Shown here: in pieces, positions 44,139 through 53,054 of the stretch
Numbering within the stretch: position 1 is the first letter of the stretch
Layout: every line of letters starts with the position of its first letter
Assembly: GCA_030430495.1 (NCBI GenBank)
Contig: JAUIKM010000029.1
Coordinates: forward strand, 1-64,000
DNA from: a bacterium
GTDB taxonomy: Bacteria; Bacteroidota; Ignavibacteria; Kapaibacteriales; UBA7675
DNA: 64,000 nt
Direction: 5' to 3'
Notes under the pieces: generated by a model
What the model was told of the DNA's origin: nothing
Database searches by the model: none
The model's input: only the letters and a program-made list of their open reading frames with translations
Translations under genes and position numbers: made by a program

Positions 44139-46181
44139 CGTCGGCGGAACGTTCCTGGCGGCGACCATCCGCCGCGGCAGGCTGACACGGAAGCAGGATC
44201 CGACGCCGAGGGAGCTTTCGCACTTCACCTCTCCCTGCATGGCTTCACACAGCATTTTCACGATGGAGAGGCCCAGGCCGGAGGAGTGTTCGCCCATGGT
44301 CGGGCGGGCCGTCAGGCGCTGGAATTTTTTAAACAGGCGCTTCTGATCTTCCACGGAGATTCCCGGGCCTTCATCCTCCACTTCCACCGTGACCTGCTCT
44401 TCGTCGCTGAGGATGCGCACAAAAATGGCCGAGCCGGGCTCGGAGTATTTGATCGCGTTGGAGATCAGATTGTCGATGATTTGCCGCGTGCGCATGCAGT
44501 CCGCAAACAAGGTGTCGTCGTTCAGCGAGTCCGCAAACTCCAGCTTCAGCTCTTTGTTCTCCAGTGCGTTGGCCTGAACGCGAATGATGTTCTCCAGCAG
44601 TTCGGCCATCCTGAATCTCTCGGGCGCCAGGACGATGCGGCCGTTTTCAATGGTGTTGATTTCCAGCAGATTGGTGATCAGGTTAATCATCGAGCCGGCC
44701 AGCTCAACGATGTCGGACGCCATTTCGCGGCTCTCGGTGTCCACCACCTCGCGTTGTTGTATGCCGCGCCCCAGCAGGGCGATGGAGGACAGCGGGTTCT
44801 TGAGGTCGTGGGCGGCGATGCCCAGGATGTCGTTTTTCTCGTCGTTCAGCTTGGCCAGCGCCGCATTCTGTTTGGTCAGCTGTGCGTTGGCGTTTTCAAT
44901 TGCCAGGGCCTGGCGCTCCAGCTGTTCTTTCTGCTCGAGGATTTCGCGGTTGGCTTGCTGCAGGTCGACGTTGCGCAGGCGGTAAATCTCTTTTTCCTTT
45001 TCGGCGCTTTCCAGCTCGTAGCGCAGCTGCAGGTCCGCTATCATTTTGGTCTGCTCGCGCGACACCTGCGATTCGTTCAGTTCGTTGTACAACCTCAGGT
45101 TATTGTAAGCTTCCGCGTGATTGCCGAGCGCCGCATGAGCGCCGGCCAGAGACTTGTGCGCGCCGATAATGTACGCCACCATGCCGGCATCTTCGGCAAT
45201 CTTGAGTGAGCGCTCCAGTACGGCCAGCGCTTCTTCACCGCGCCCCAGCTCGGTGTGCACCAGGCCCAGGTTGTTGAGCACGTGCGCCATCTGTGCGCCG
45301 TTGCCGCTGCGCTCGCAGAGCTGCTGCGCCTTCAGCAGAAAACTCAGAGCGTCTTCGTAGCGCCGCTGGTCGATGTAAATGTTCGCGATGTTGCCCAGCG
45401 CGCTGGCCTGGCCGTGGACGTCCTCCAGCTCGCGCCGGATAGTCAGCGATTGTTCCTGGCACTCAAGGGCGGCGCGGTATTGTCCCTGCGTCTGGAAGAT
45501 ATTGCCCAGGTTGCCAAGCGTTACCGCCTGACCGTAGGTGTCGTCGATTTCCATGCGCACTTCCAGACTCTTCTCGTAGTAGGAGCGCGCCTTTCTGTAT
45601 TCTTCGATGCGATAGTAGGCATTGCCGATATTGTTGAGAGCGATGCCGGCGGCACGGCGATTCTTCTGCTCCTCGGCCAGGCGCAGACTGCGTAAGTAAT
45701 ACTCTATGGCGTATTGGTAGTCGCCCATTTCCTTGTAGGCATTTCCCATCAGGTTGAGGGACATAACAAGGGAGTTGATGTCCCGGTGTTGCTCAAAGTA
45801 TTCGGCCGCCTTTTTCAGACAGGAAAGCGCTTGATTGTAGTCGCCGATGCGGTAGTACAGCAGCCCCAGCATGTTGATGGTTTTGTAGCGCCGCTCCGTG
45901 TTTTCCTGAATGGTGAACTCATGTAGCAGCTTCTTCATGATCTCCAGGGCGTCGCTGAACTTTCCCTGGGCTTCCAGGCAGCGCGCCTTGGCAAGTTGCG
46001 ATTCGGCGATCATGCCGGAATCATTCAGTCGTCGTGCGCGTTTACCCGCCGATTGCGCCAGCGTCCAGGCGCGCTGCGGTTCGTTCCGTCTAATCGCATG
46101 TACTTCTTCACACAATGCGATTATGTCCTGGCGTTCACGCTCGTTGTCGGGTAACACTACACTTGCACTGCTGGCCATCAC
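44121..46181 (-). CDS. Soluble TPR sensor histidine kinase
   Basis: This 686-residue protein has an N-terminal solenoid of about eight tetratricopeptide repeats (residues 30-390), a coiled coil (about 395-445), a dimerisation and phosphoacceptor helix with AAHDLKNPLSSIALLG (His near 456) and an HATPase domain with NLISNAIKYSEPGSA, VEDEGPGIS and SSGLGLSIVK. No membrane helix or signal peptide is visible, so sensing must be cytoplasmic through the TPR region. No response regulator is encoded next to it. Confidence 0.92.
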   Translation of the reverse strand: MMASSASVVLPDNERERQDIIALCEEVHAIRRNEPQRAWTLAQSAGKRARRLNDSGMIAESQLAKARCLEAQGKFSDALEIMKKLLHEFTIQENTERRYKTINMLGLLYYRIGDYNQALSCLKKAAEYFEQHRDINSLVMSLNLMGNAYKEMGDYQYAIEYYLRSLRLAEEQKNRRAAGIALNNIGNAYYRIEEYRKARSYYEKSLEVRMEIDDTYGQAVTLGNLGNIFQTQGQYRAALECQEQSLTIRRELEDVHGQASALGNIANIYIDQRRYEDALSFLLKAQQLCERSGNGAQMAHVLNNLGLVHTELGRGEEALAVLERSLKIAEDAGMVAYIIGAHKSLAGAHAALGNHAEAYNNLRLYNELNESQVSREQTKMIADLQLRYELESAEKEKEIYRLRNVDLQQANREILEQKEQLERQALAIENANAQLTKQNAALAKLNDEKNDILGIAAHDLKNPLSSIALLGRGIQQREVVDTESREMASDIVELAGSMINLITNLLEINTIENGRIVLAPERFRMAELLENIIRVQANALENKELKLEFADSLNDDTLFADCMRTRQIIDNLISNAIKYSEPGSAIFVRILSDEEQVTVEVEDEGPGISVEDQKRLFKKFQRLTARPTMGEHSSGLGLSIVKMLCEAMQGEVKCESSLGVGSCFRVSLPRRMVAARNVPPTSILSE

Positions 46182-46499
46182 CGGGTCTTGTCTTCAAAAG
46201 TATTGGGCAACCTGTTACAACACGTTCGGGTGCGAATCAGTGTTCGTCTTTTCTGTCGTTCGGGCCGGACCGAGAGTCGTAGCTCTTGTGGTTTGCTCTG
46301 TAATCGTGGCGGGCCTTTCAGCCGCCAAACGATAAAGATATTCAAAATTTTTATACCTGCGCACCATTCCCACAAAAAGACCCGCATCATTAATTGAACA
46401 GCAGGTAAATTCTGTCGGCGGCGCGGCGCTTCCCTGAGTGCCGCTGTCGGTTTTTGAGCTATTTTCCGCTTCTTTCATTCAATAAACGGGGAGCGCGGC
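46182..46499. other. Divergent intergenic region
   Basis: About 320 bases between the histidine kinase and the symporter operon, with an AT-rich block near 46332-46360. It must hold both promoters; I could not place them exactly. Confidence 0.4.
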
Positions 46500-46625
46500 A
46501 TGACGCAGAACTCGGATTCCGGCGATAGCGGCGGCGCCCGCCCGGCGCTGTTTGCATTGGCCGTCCTGACGGGATTTCTCAACATTCTCATTCTGTGGAT
46601 CTTCACCGCAGTTTTCAATCATTGA
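46500..46625 (+). CDS. 41-residue single-pass membrane protein, putative symporter partner
   Basis: The frame encodes a polar Ser/Asp/Gly-rich head (MTQNSDSGDSGGARP) followed by one strongly hydrophobic helix (ALFALAVLTGFLNILILWIF) and a short tail. GGGGAG lies seven bases before the ATG, and the stop is 27 bases before the symporter start, so the two are almost certainly cotranscribed. Several solute:sodium symporters have small membrane partners, but the known ones are longer and have two helices. I know no family for this one. Confidence 0.65.
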   Translation: MTQNSDSGDSGGARPALFALAVLTGFLNILILWIFTAVFNH

Positions 46626-46652
46626 TTCGGTATAATAAAAACAGGCGGTTGC

Positions 46653-48413
46653 GTGCATTTTGTCGATTGGAGTATTCTGCTGGCTTTCCTGCTTTTTACC
46701 ATCTGGGACGGGTGGCGCAAGTCCGGCAGTCAACACAGCATTGAAGACTATTTTCTGGCCGGGCGCTCAATTCCCTGGTGGGCCGCCGGCATCTCCGTCA
46801 TGGCCACCCAGGCGTCCGCCATCACCTTCATCGGCACCACCGGGCAGGCCTACGTGGAGGACATGCGTTTCCTGCAGGTCTACCTCGGAATTCCCTTTGC
46901 CATGGTGATCCTCAGCCTGACGCTCGTGCCCTACTACCGGCGTATGCGCAATTTCAGCGCCTATGAAGTCCTGGAAGAACGCTTCGGCAAAGCGACGCGT
47001 CTGACGACGAGTTTCCTCTTTCTCCTCTCGCGTGGACTGGCGCTCGGTTTTACAATCGCCGCACCATCCATCGTGCTCTCCCTGCTGCTCGGCGTCAAAC
47101 TTGATATTACCATCCTCGTCGTCGGACTGATCGCCACCGTCTACACGATGGCCGGCGGCATCGCCGGCGTCATCAGCACCGACATACGCCAGATGGGCAT
47201 TCTCATGTTCGGCCTGCTCTTCTGTTTCGGCTGGATCTTCTGGAGCCTGCCCGCCGAGGTCTCCGCGGGCGACGCCCTCAACGTAGCCGGTACGCTCGGA
47301 AAACTCAATGCGCTCGATCTGAGTTTTGACATGGGCGAAAAGTACAACGTCTGGAGCGGCGTGCTCGCCGGCATCTTCCTCATGCTGTCCTATTTCGGCT
47401 GCGACCAGACGCAGGTGCAGCGCTACCTCAGCGCCCGTTCGCTGAAGGAGGCGCAGGGCTCGCTGATGATGACGGCTTTTGCCAAGGTGCCGATGCAGTT
47501 TATCATTCTGCTGCTCGGCGTCATGCTCTACGTCTTCTACGTCTTCGCGCCGGCGCCGCTCTCCTTCCGCAGCACGGAGGTGAACCTCGACGAGCTGCCC
47601 GACCGTCCAAAAATCGAAGCTCTGCAGGCCGAGCACGCCCAGGCGCACGAGGCGCGCCGCATCGCCGCGCTTGAAATGCTGCACTCGGCCGACGGTCAGG
47701 CCGGCCGCAGCGAGTTCCTGCGGCAGGACGCCAAAGTGGTCGAACTGCGCAGCCGCGAACAGCAGATCATGAGCGCCTCCATCGACAATCCCGATGACAC
47801 CAACTTCATCGTCCCCTGGTTCATTCTGCACGAAATGCCCGGTGGCTGGGGCATCATCGGTCTTATTATCGCCGGCATTTTTGCGGCCGCGCTCTCCAGC
47901 ATCGACAGCACGCTCAACTCACTGTCCACCGTAACAATCGTCGACTGGTACCGCCGCCTGGGCGACGGCAAGGGCAGCGATGCGCACTACGTCCGCAGTT
48001 CGCGCGTGGCCACGGTGCTCTGGGGTTTGCTGGCGACCGTCTCGGCCCTGTTGGTCTCGCGTTCCGAAGGTTCGATCATCGAGCTGGTCAACCAGGTCGG
48101 CAGCTACTTTTACGGTTCAATTCTGGGTGTTTTTGTCCTGCTGCTGTGGGTGCGCCGCGCCAATGGTTTCAGTGCCTTGCTCGGTCTGGCCTGCGGCATG
48201 TTCACCGTTTTCCTGGGCGACTCCGTTTTCGACAACGGCGCGGGTGTGTTTCTGATCGATCTGCCGGGTTTACAGCTCGCTGCATCCGGCCTCGCCTGGG
48301 GCGCCGAACTACCTGCCGGCTTCAGCAAAAGCATCGAATACCTCTGGCTCAACCCGCTGGGCGCGGGCGTGGTGGTTGTGGTTGGCTGGCTCTTCGGCCG
48401 TCGTTCCACCTGA
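46653..48413 (+). CDS. Sodium:solute symporter (SSS family)
   Basis: This 586-residue membrane protein has about thirteen hydrophobic segments and SSS landmarks (DYFLAGRSIPWWAAGISVMATQ, GFTIAAPSIVLSLLLG, SYFGCDQTQVQRYLS and ALSSIDSTLNSLSTV with the sodium-site Ser residues). A hydrophilic insert of about 90 residues (330-400) interrupts the C-terminal half, a feature seen in some Bacteroidota members. The substrate (sugar, amino acid or other) is not evident. It begins with GTG after AGGCGG. Confidence 0.92.
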   Translation: MHFVDWSILLAFLLFTIWDGWRKSGSQHSIEDYFLAGRSIPWWAAGISVMATQASAITFIGTTGQAYVEDMRFLQVYLGIPFAMVILSLTLVPYYRRMRNFSAYEVLEERFGKATRLTTSFLFLLSRGLALGFTIAAPSIVLSLLLGVKLDITILVVGLIATVYTMAGGIAGVISTDIRQMGILMFGLLFCFGWIFWSLPAEVSAGDALNVAGTLGKLNALDLSFDMGEKYNVWSGVLAGIFLMLSYFGCDQTQVQRYLSARSLKEAQGSLMMTAFAKVPMQFIILLLGVMLYVFYVFAPAPLSFRSTEVNLDELPDRPKIEALQAEHAQAHEARRIAALEMLHSADGQAGRSEFLRQDAKVVELRSREQQIMSASIDNPDDTNFIVPWFILHEMPGGWGIIGLIIAGIFAAALSSIDSTLNSLSTVTIVDWYRRLGDGKGSDAHYVRSSRVATVLWGLLATVSALLVSRSEGSIIELVNQVGSYFYGSILGVFVLLLWVRRANGFSALLGLACGMFTVFLGDSVFDNGAGVFLIDLPGLQLAASGLAWGAELPAGFSKSIEYLWLNPLGAGVVVVVGWLFGRRST

Positions 48414-48704
48414 TTCTGACCTGACGCCTTGAGTGCTCGCTGCGCTTCGCCCTCGGCTTGCCTGATTTTTTGTTTGTCGCGCAGCTGGAAGCTGCGAGGC
48501 TCTGCGTTCGTTTGCCCCGTCCCGGCGACTCTGCGCTTCAATCTGCGTGACAAACAAAAGCGGATTTAAAAGACGCGTACAGAGCGTACGCATTCAGGTT
48601 CAATTCGAACGGCAGGCCCGCCGTGAGAGCGCAAAAAACAAACGCCGGAACGACCTTGCGATCGCCCCGGCGTCTGCGTTAAACCAAAGCATAAAGACAG
48701 ATTA
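48414..48704. other. Gap between the symporter and the Ig-repeat protein
   Basis: No gene. It holds an inverted pair TTTTGTTTGTC (48468-48478) and GACAAACAAAA (48549-48559), a small GCAGCT/AGCTGC hairpin and the terminator listed separately. Confidence 0.45.
48632..48673 (-). terminator. Terminator of the Ig-repeat gene
   Basis: On the minus strand ACGCCGG (48667-48673) pairs with CCGGCGT (48642-48648) and is followed by TTGTTTTTT. It lies 30 bases past the stop. Confidence 0.65.
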
Positions 48705-51700
48705 TCAGCGGACCACGATCATGCGGCGGCTGAGTGCCTCGCCGTCGACGATGACCGTGTAGGAGTAGGTGCCCGAGCCCAGTTCGAGCGCTGTTGCGTC
48801 GATCTGAACATTGTGGCGGCCGGCCGGCATGGCGGCATTCAGCGGAGTTGCCACCTGGCGTCCGAACATGTCGCGCACGATCAGCTGAACCTGCGCCGGG
48901 CGCTTGAGTTCAAAGCCGATGGTCGACACGCCGCGGAAGGGGTTCGGGTAGTTCTGCTCCAGACGCAGGCTGCTCGTTTCCGTTACGCCGACGCTCGTGG
49001 GACCGAAGTCGCCAACTTCGACGGCCTCGGAAGCCAGTGCGTCGCCGCAGTCACATTCAACCAGCACGCGATACCAGCCCACGTCGGAGCCGCTCGTGAT
49101 GTGCGTCGCGAATTCGTTGGCGTTTTCACCGACAATGTTGTCCCACTGCGAGTTGTCGGCGCTGTACTGCCACTGGTAGGTGCAGGCGCCTTCGCCGGTT
49201 GCGCCGACGTTCAGTTCAAACAGCTCGTTGAAGTCGAAGTTCTGACCGGCTTTCGGGTGCGAGGGCTGCTCCGTGATAGCCGTCTCGGCGCTCAGCGCCA
49301 GCGTCACCGTCTGCGATTGCACCTGGCCGCAGCCGTTGACCGCCACCACGTAGTAGTCGCCCAGCTGAGCGTCGGAGACATTGTCAATCGTCAGCTCGCT
49401 GCCGCCCGTCTGCAGGTCCGTGCCGTTGAAGAACCAGCTGTAAGCCGTTCCGTCGACGCCGGGGTTGGACAGAGCCACCGTAAAGACGGCCGTTTCGCCC
49501 GCGCAGACGTTCATGGCTTGCGGTTGGGTCGAGATGACCGGGGCCGTTTGCACCGTCACGCGGCCCGGATTAGAAACCGTCGTTACGGAGGCGTCGTTGA
49601 CCAGCGTGATGCGCACCTTGAAGGCGTCGCCGTCGCTGTAGTCGCTCGTGCAATAGCTCGCCTGGTCGGCGCCCGCGATCGGGTTGTCGTTGTTGTCCAG
49701 CCACTGCAGGTTGACGTCCTGGCCGCCCGCGTCCCAGTTGACGAGGAAGCAGACTTCCTCACCGTCGCAGGTCGTGATGTCGGCCGGTTGCGTGATAAAG
49801 CTGATTTCGGCGATGTCGATTTCCAGCGAAGCGCGTTCGGAATCCACCGAGCCGCAGTCGCAGGTGACGCGCAGGCGGTAGTCGGACGCGCGGTCGTCGC
49901 CCGTCACGCCGGTAATCGTCAGCGTTTTGGTGTCGGCGCCGGAGATGCGCTCACCGTTGATCAGTTGATCGTCGCCGCGGTACCACTGGTAGACGGCTCC
50001 GTCGCAGTTGGAAGCTCCGGTCCAGGAAGCCGTGCCGCCCGCAAAGACGCGCAGGTTTTTCTTTGAAACGATGGTCGCTTCCGGTGCGGGCTCGATCATC
50101 ACTTCCACTTCCTGCGACCAGACTTCGCTGCACAGACCGATAACTTTAACGCGGTAGGTTCCGGCCTGCGACGCGCGGATGTTGTCCAGGCGCAGTTCGT
50201 CGTGGAAACCGCCGGGCAACGGCGAGTTGTCCTTGTACCAGCGATATTCCAGGCGGTCGTTGTCGTTGCCGGACTTGGGTGTGCCGATAGCGCCGACATA
50301 GAGCGACACGTCTTCGTTTTCACAGGCGGAGATGCCTTCCGGCTGCTGCAGGATCGTCACGGGATCGTGGATCACGAGGCGCGCCGGCTCCGTGTACACG
50401 CGGCGCGGGCATTCGCCGATCACGTAAGCGCGGTAGTAGCCTTCGTTCTTCTGCTGCACGGCGTCAAAGCTGATTTTGCCCGACGTAGCGCCTTCGATGT
50501 CTTCCCACTCCGTGCCGACGAGGCTGTACTGCCACTGCAGCGCGAGCGGCCCCGGGCCTTCGGCCATAAACTGGAAGCTTGCGGCGGCGCCCATGCAGAC
50601 GTCCACCGAGTTCGGCTGATCCGTGATGTCCGGCAGCGGCGTGAGTTCCAGGCCGATGGCTTTGGACGTCACGTTCGGTTGGCATGCGCCGCCGACCACC
50701 ACGTGGTAGCGGCCTTCGTCAGACAGCTGAACGGGGTTGATCGTCAGGTTCGGACCGACTGCGCCGTCAATTTCATTGCCGTTGAAGTACCACTGGTAGT
50801 AGAGGTCCGCACCCGAGGCTTGTACCTTGAAGGCTACGCCGTCCAGTTCGCAGGCGCTTTCCGGACCGGAGACCGACAGAATGCGCGGCAGTTCCTGCAC
50901 CGTTACCAGCGCCGTCGACGAGGTCTTGGTGTCCTTGCACGCGCCGCCCACGAGGGCGCGGTAGCGGCCGTTGGCGTCAAAGTCGACTTCTTCCAGCTCA
51001 AAGATGCGTTCGTTGGCGCCTTTGATGCTTTGCCAGCCTTTGCCGTCGAATTTCTGCCACTGGTAGTTGAGGGCGCTGCCGGCGGCGCGGACTTCAATGT
51101 GTGCGTCTTCGCCGAAGCAGACTTTGACGTCGGCCTGCGGCTCCTGTGTGATTTGCGGCTGGGAATTGACCACCAGGTTGAAGGATTCGGATGTCGCTTC
51201 GTCGCAGTCGTTGGAAATCGTCACGTCGTATTCACCGGCGTCTTCCAGCCTGATGGCTTCGAAGTTCAGTGCGGACGAGGTCTGTTCTTCCAGCTCCTCG
51301 CCGTCTTTGCGCCACACAAACTTGAGCGCATTGCCTTTGTAGCCGAAGCCGATGCTGACTTCTTCGTTTTCGCAGGTAATCACATCTTTGCCGCCACCCG
51401 GCTGCTTGGTGATTTCCGGCATCAGGAAGAACGCCAGTTGCGCTTCGGTCGTAACGACGCCGCAGTCGTTGCTGAACACGGCGCGGTAGAAGCGGCCGTT
51501 GTCGCCGTCTTTCGGCGTAAAGCTGTAGCTGGCTTCGTTGGCGCCTTTGATGACTTCCCACTCTTCTTCGTCGCCGTCGAGTCTGGTTTCCCAGTGCACG
51601 TTCGGCGTCGGAACGCCGGACGCTTCGGCCTCGAAGGTCACTTTGTCGCCTTCGCAGGCTTCCACGTCTTCGATTTCGGTTTCGAGTACGGGTGTTTGGT

Positions 51701-53054
51701 GAATTGTCAGGCGCACTTCTTTGCTGACGACTTTGCCGCAGTCGTTGCTGATGACGGCGCGAAACATGGCGCCGTCAAAATCGCTGTCGACTTCTTCAAT
51801 GAGCAGCGTCTCGCTGGTGCCTTCTTCGACTTCCACCCACTCTTCGCCTTTGGGACTAAAGGTTTCCCACTGAATGTCCGGAAAGGGGCGGCCGTCGACT
51901 TCCACGTAGAATTCGGCTTCGGAAGTTTCGCAGGCCGTGAAGTTGCGCGGCTGCTCAACGATGACGGCGGCGCGGTCCACGATCAGCTCCACTTCTTCCG
52001 TGAAGACTTCGCCGCAGCTGTTGGAGATGCGGGCGCGGTAGACATTGCCGTCCTGATCGGCCGAAGCGGCGGCAAAGACGAGCTGGCTGCCGCTTTCATC
52101 GAGTTTTTCAAAGCCGTCGCCGCGGTCCACCTGCCACTCGAAAGTCGGTGCGGGCGTGCCGGAAGCCACAACCGAGAAACCGGCTTTGTTGCCTTCGCAG
52201 ACGACCAGTTCTTCGGGCTGTTCTTTGATGGCCGGCGCGCTGTTAACGGTGAGCGTAAACTCGTCGCTGAAGATTTTGTCGGCGTCATCGGCTGCCACGA
52301 CTACGCGGTAGCGGCCGGCGTCGCTTTCGGCAACTTCATCGATGTAGAAGACGGAGGAAGTGACTTTCTGGGACTCCCATTCCAGGTCGACGAGCTTCTG
52401 CCAGTCGTAGGCCGGATTACAGCCGTTGACGTCGATGCTCCACTCGAGTTCATTGCCACTGCACACGGTTGTGTTTTTGGGCGACCCGAGGATTGTAGAC
52501 GCGCCGACTTTGCGCGTTTTCGGGTTGTTGACGCCGTAGCAGGTAGCGCCGCCGCAGTTGTTGTTCAACTGCACGCCGTTGTCGAAAATCTTCGTCGTCG
52601 GATCGGTCGTGATGAACTTGAGGTCGTCCATCAGCGACGCATCATCGATATCGAACTTCAATGTTAACAGTTTAAACGTCCCGTCGATTGAAGCCGTACC
52701 GAGCGACTTCAACAGGGTAAGGCGTACATAACCCGACCCGGGCGACTGGGAAACATCTACGTCATCGTTAAGCAGGGACTGGTTTGCTTCGTACGCAGGT
52801 GAAAGATCCTGCGCAGTCAGTGCATCGGTGTTGTAGGAAATTCCGATTTCGCTATTGGTGATTTCCCACGCGTTTCCTTCCGACAACCTTACCCAAAGCT
52901 CGACTGTGTATTCTTCGCAATTCTTGCTGATGCGATGGTTCTGCAGTGAGAACTCAAGTTGGTTCTGTGCCTGTGCTGCTGTTCCCGCCATGCACAAGAT
53001 GCAGGCAAGGGTTAAAGGCAAAATGAACCGTGATTTAAAACTAGGTATCAACAT
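48705..53054 (-). CDS. Giant Ig-like repeat surface protein with T9SS sorting domain
   Basis: This 1449-residue protein starts with a signal peptide (ending AGTAAQAQ). A cohesin-like beta domain of about 150 residues (ISKNCEEYTVELWVRL, ISYNTDALTAQDL) is followed by about a dozen immunoglobulin-like modules of 80-90 residues. Each opens with a 'VCEGNKAGFSVVASGTPAP'-type strand and closes with 'DNGRFYRAVFSNDCG'-type residues, with a conserved Cys pair and Trp. It ends in a type A T9SS domain (LEQNYPNPFRGVSTIGFEL; SGTYSYTVIVDG). It should be exported and anchored or released, probably as an adhesin or matrix protein. The start is the ATG behind CAGGAG. Confidence 0.9.
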   Translation of the reverse strand: MLIPSFKSRFILPLTLACILCMAGTAAQAQNQLEFSLQNHRISKNCEEYTVELWVRLSEGNAWEITNSEIGISYNTDALTAQDLSPAYEANQSLLNDDVDVSQSPGSGYVRLTLLKSLGTASIDGTFKLLTLKFDIDDASLMDDLKFITTDPTTKIFDNGVQLNNNCGGATCYGVNNPKTRKVGASTILGSPKNTTVCSGNELEWSIDVNGCNPAYDWQKLVDLEWESQKVTSSVFYIDEVAESDAGRYRVVVAADDADKIFSDEFTLTVNSAPAIKEQPEELVVCEGNKAGFSVVASGTPAPTFEWQVDRGDGFEKLDESGSQLVFAAASADQDGNVYRARISNSCGEVFTEEVELIVDRAAVIVEQPRNFTACETSEAEFYVEVDGRPFPDIQWETFSPKGEEWVEVEEGTSETLLIEEVDSDFDGAMFRAVISNDCGKVVSKEVRLTIHQTPVLETEIEDVEACEGDKVTFEAEASGVPTPNVHWETRLDGDEEEWEVIKGANEASYSFTPKDGDNGRFYRAVFSNDCGVVTTEAQLAFFLMPEITKQPGGGKDVITCENEEVSIGFGYKGNALKFVWRKDGEELEEQTSSALNFEAIRLEDAGEYDVTISNDCDEATSESFNLVVNSQPQITQEPQADVKVCFGEDAHIEVRAAGSALNYQWQKFDGKGWQSIKGANERIFELEEVDFDANGRYRALVGGACKDTKTSSTALVTVQELPRILSVSGPESACELDGVAFKVQASGADLYYQWYFNGNEIDGAVGPNLTINPVQLSDEGRYHVVVGGACQPNVTSKAIGLELTPLPDITDQPNSVDVCMGAAASFQFMAEGPGPLALQWQYSLVGTEWEDIEGATSGKISFDAVQQKNEGYYRAYVIGECPRRVYTEPARLVIHDPVTILQQPEGISACENEDVSLYVGAIGTPKSGNDNDRLEYRWYKDNSPLPGGFHDELRLDNIRASQAGTYRVKVIGLCSEVWSQEVEVMIEPAPEATIVSKKNLRVFAGGTASWTGASNCDGAVYQWYRGDDQLINGERISGADTKTLTITGVTGDDRASDYRLRVTCDCGSVDSERASLEIDIAEISFITQPADITTCDGEEVCFLVNWDAGGQDVNLQWLDNNDNPIAGADQASYCTSDYSDGDAFKVRITLVNDASVTTVSNPGRVTVQTAPVISTQPQAMNVCAGETAVFTVALSNPGVDGTAYSWFFNGTDLQTGGSELTIDNVSDAQLGDYYVVAVNGCGQVQSQTVTLALSAETAITEQPSHPKAGQNFDFNELFELNVGATGEGACTYQWQYSADNSQWDNIVGENANEFATHITSGSDVGWYRVLVECDCGDALASEAVEVGDFGPTSVGVTETSSLRLEQNYPNPFRGVSTIGFELKRPAQVQLIVRDMFGRQVATPLNAAMPAGRHNVQIDATALELGSGTYSYTVIVDGEALSRRMIVVR

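Noticed and set aside
46767-47831. 354-codon minus-strand frame
   Set aside because: It is antisense to the sodium:solute symporter; its acidic low-complexity product reflects the hydrophobic codons of the real gene.
50202-52667. 821-codon plus-strand frame
   Set aside because: It is antisense to the Ig-repeat protein, and its repeats follow from the modules on the other strand.
48705-53054. Possible CRISPR or tandem DNA repeat
   Set aside because: The periodicity is at the protein module level (80-90 residues) with strongly diverged DNA, not regular short repeats and spacers.
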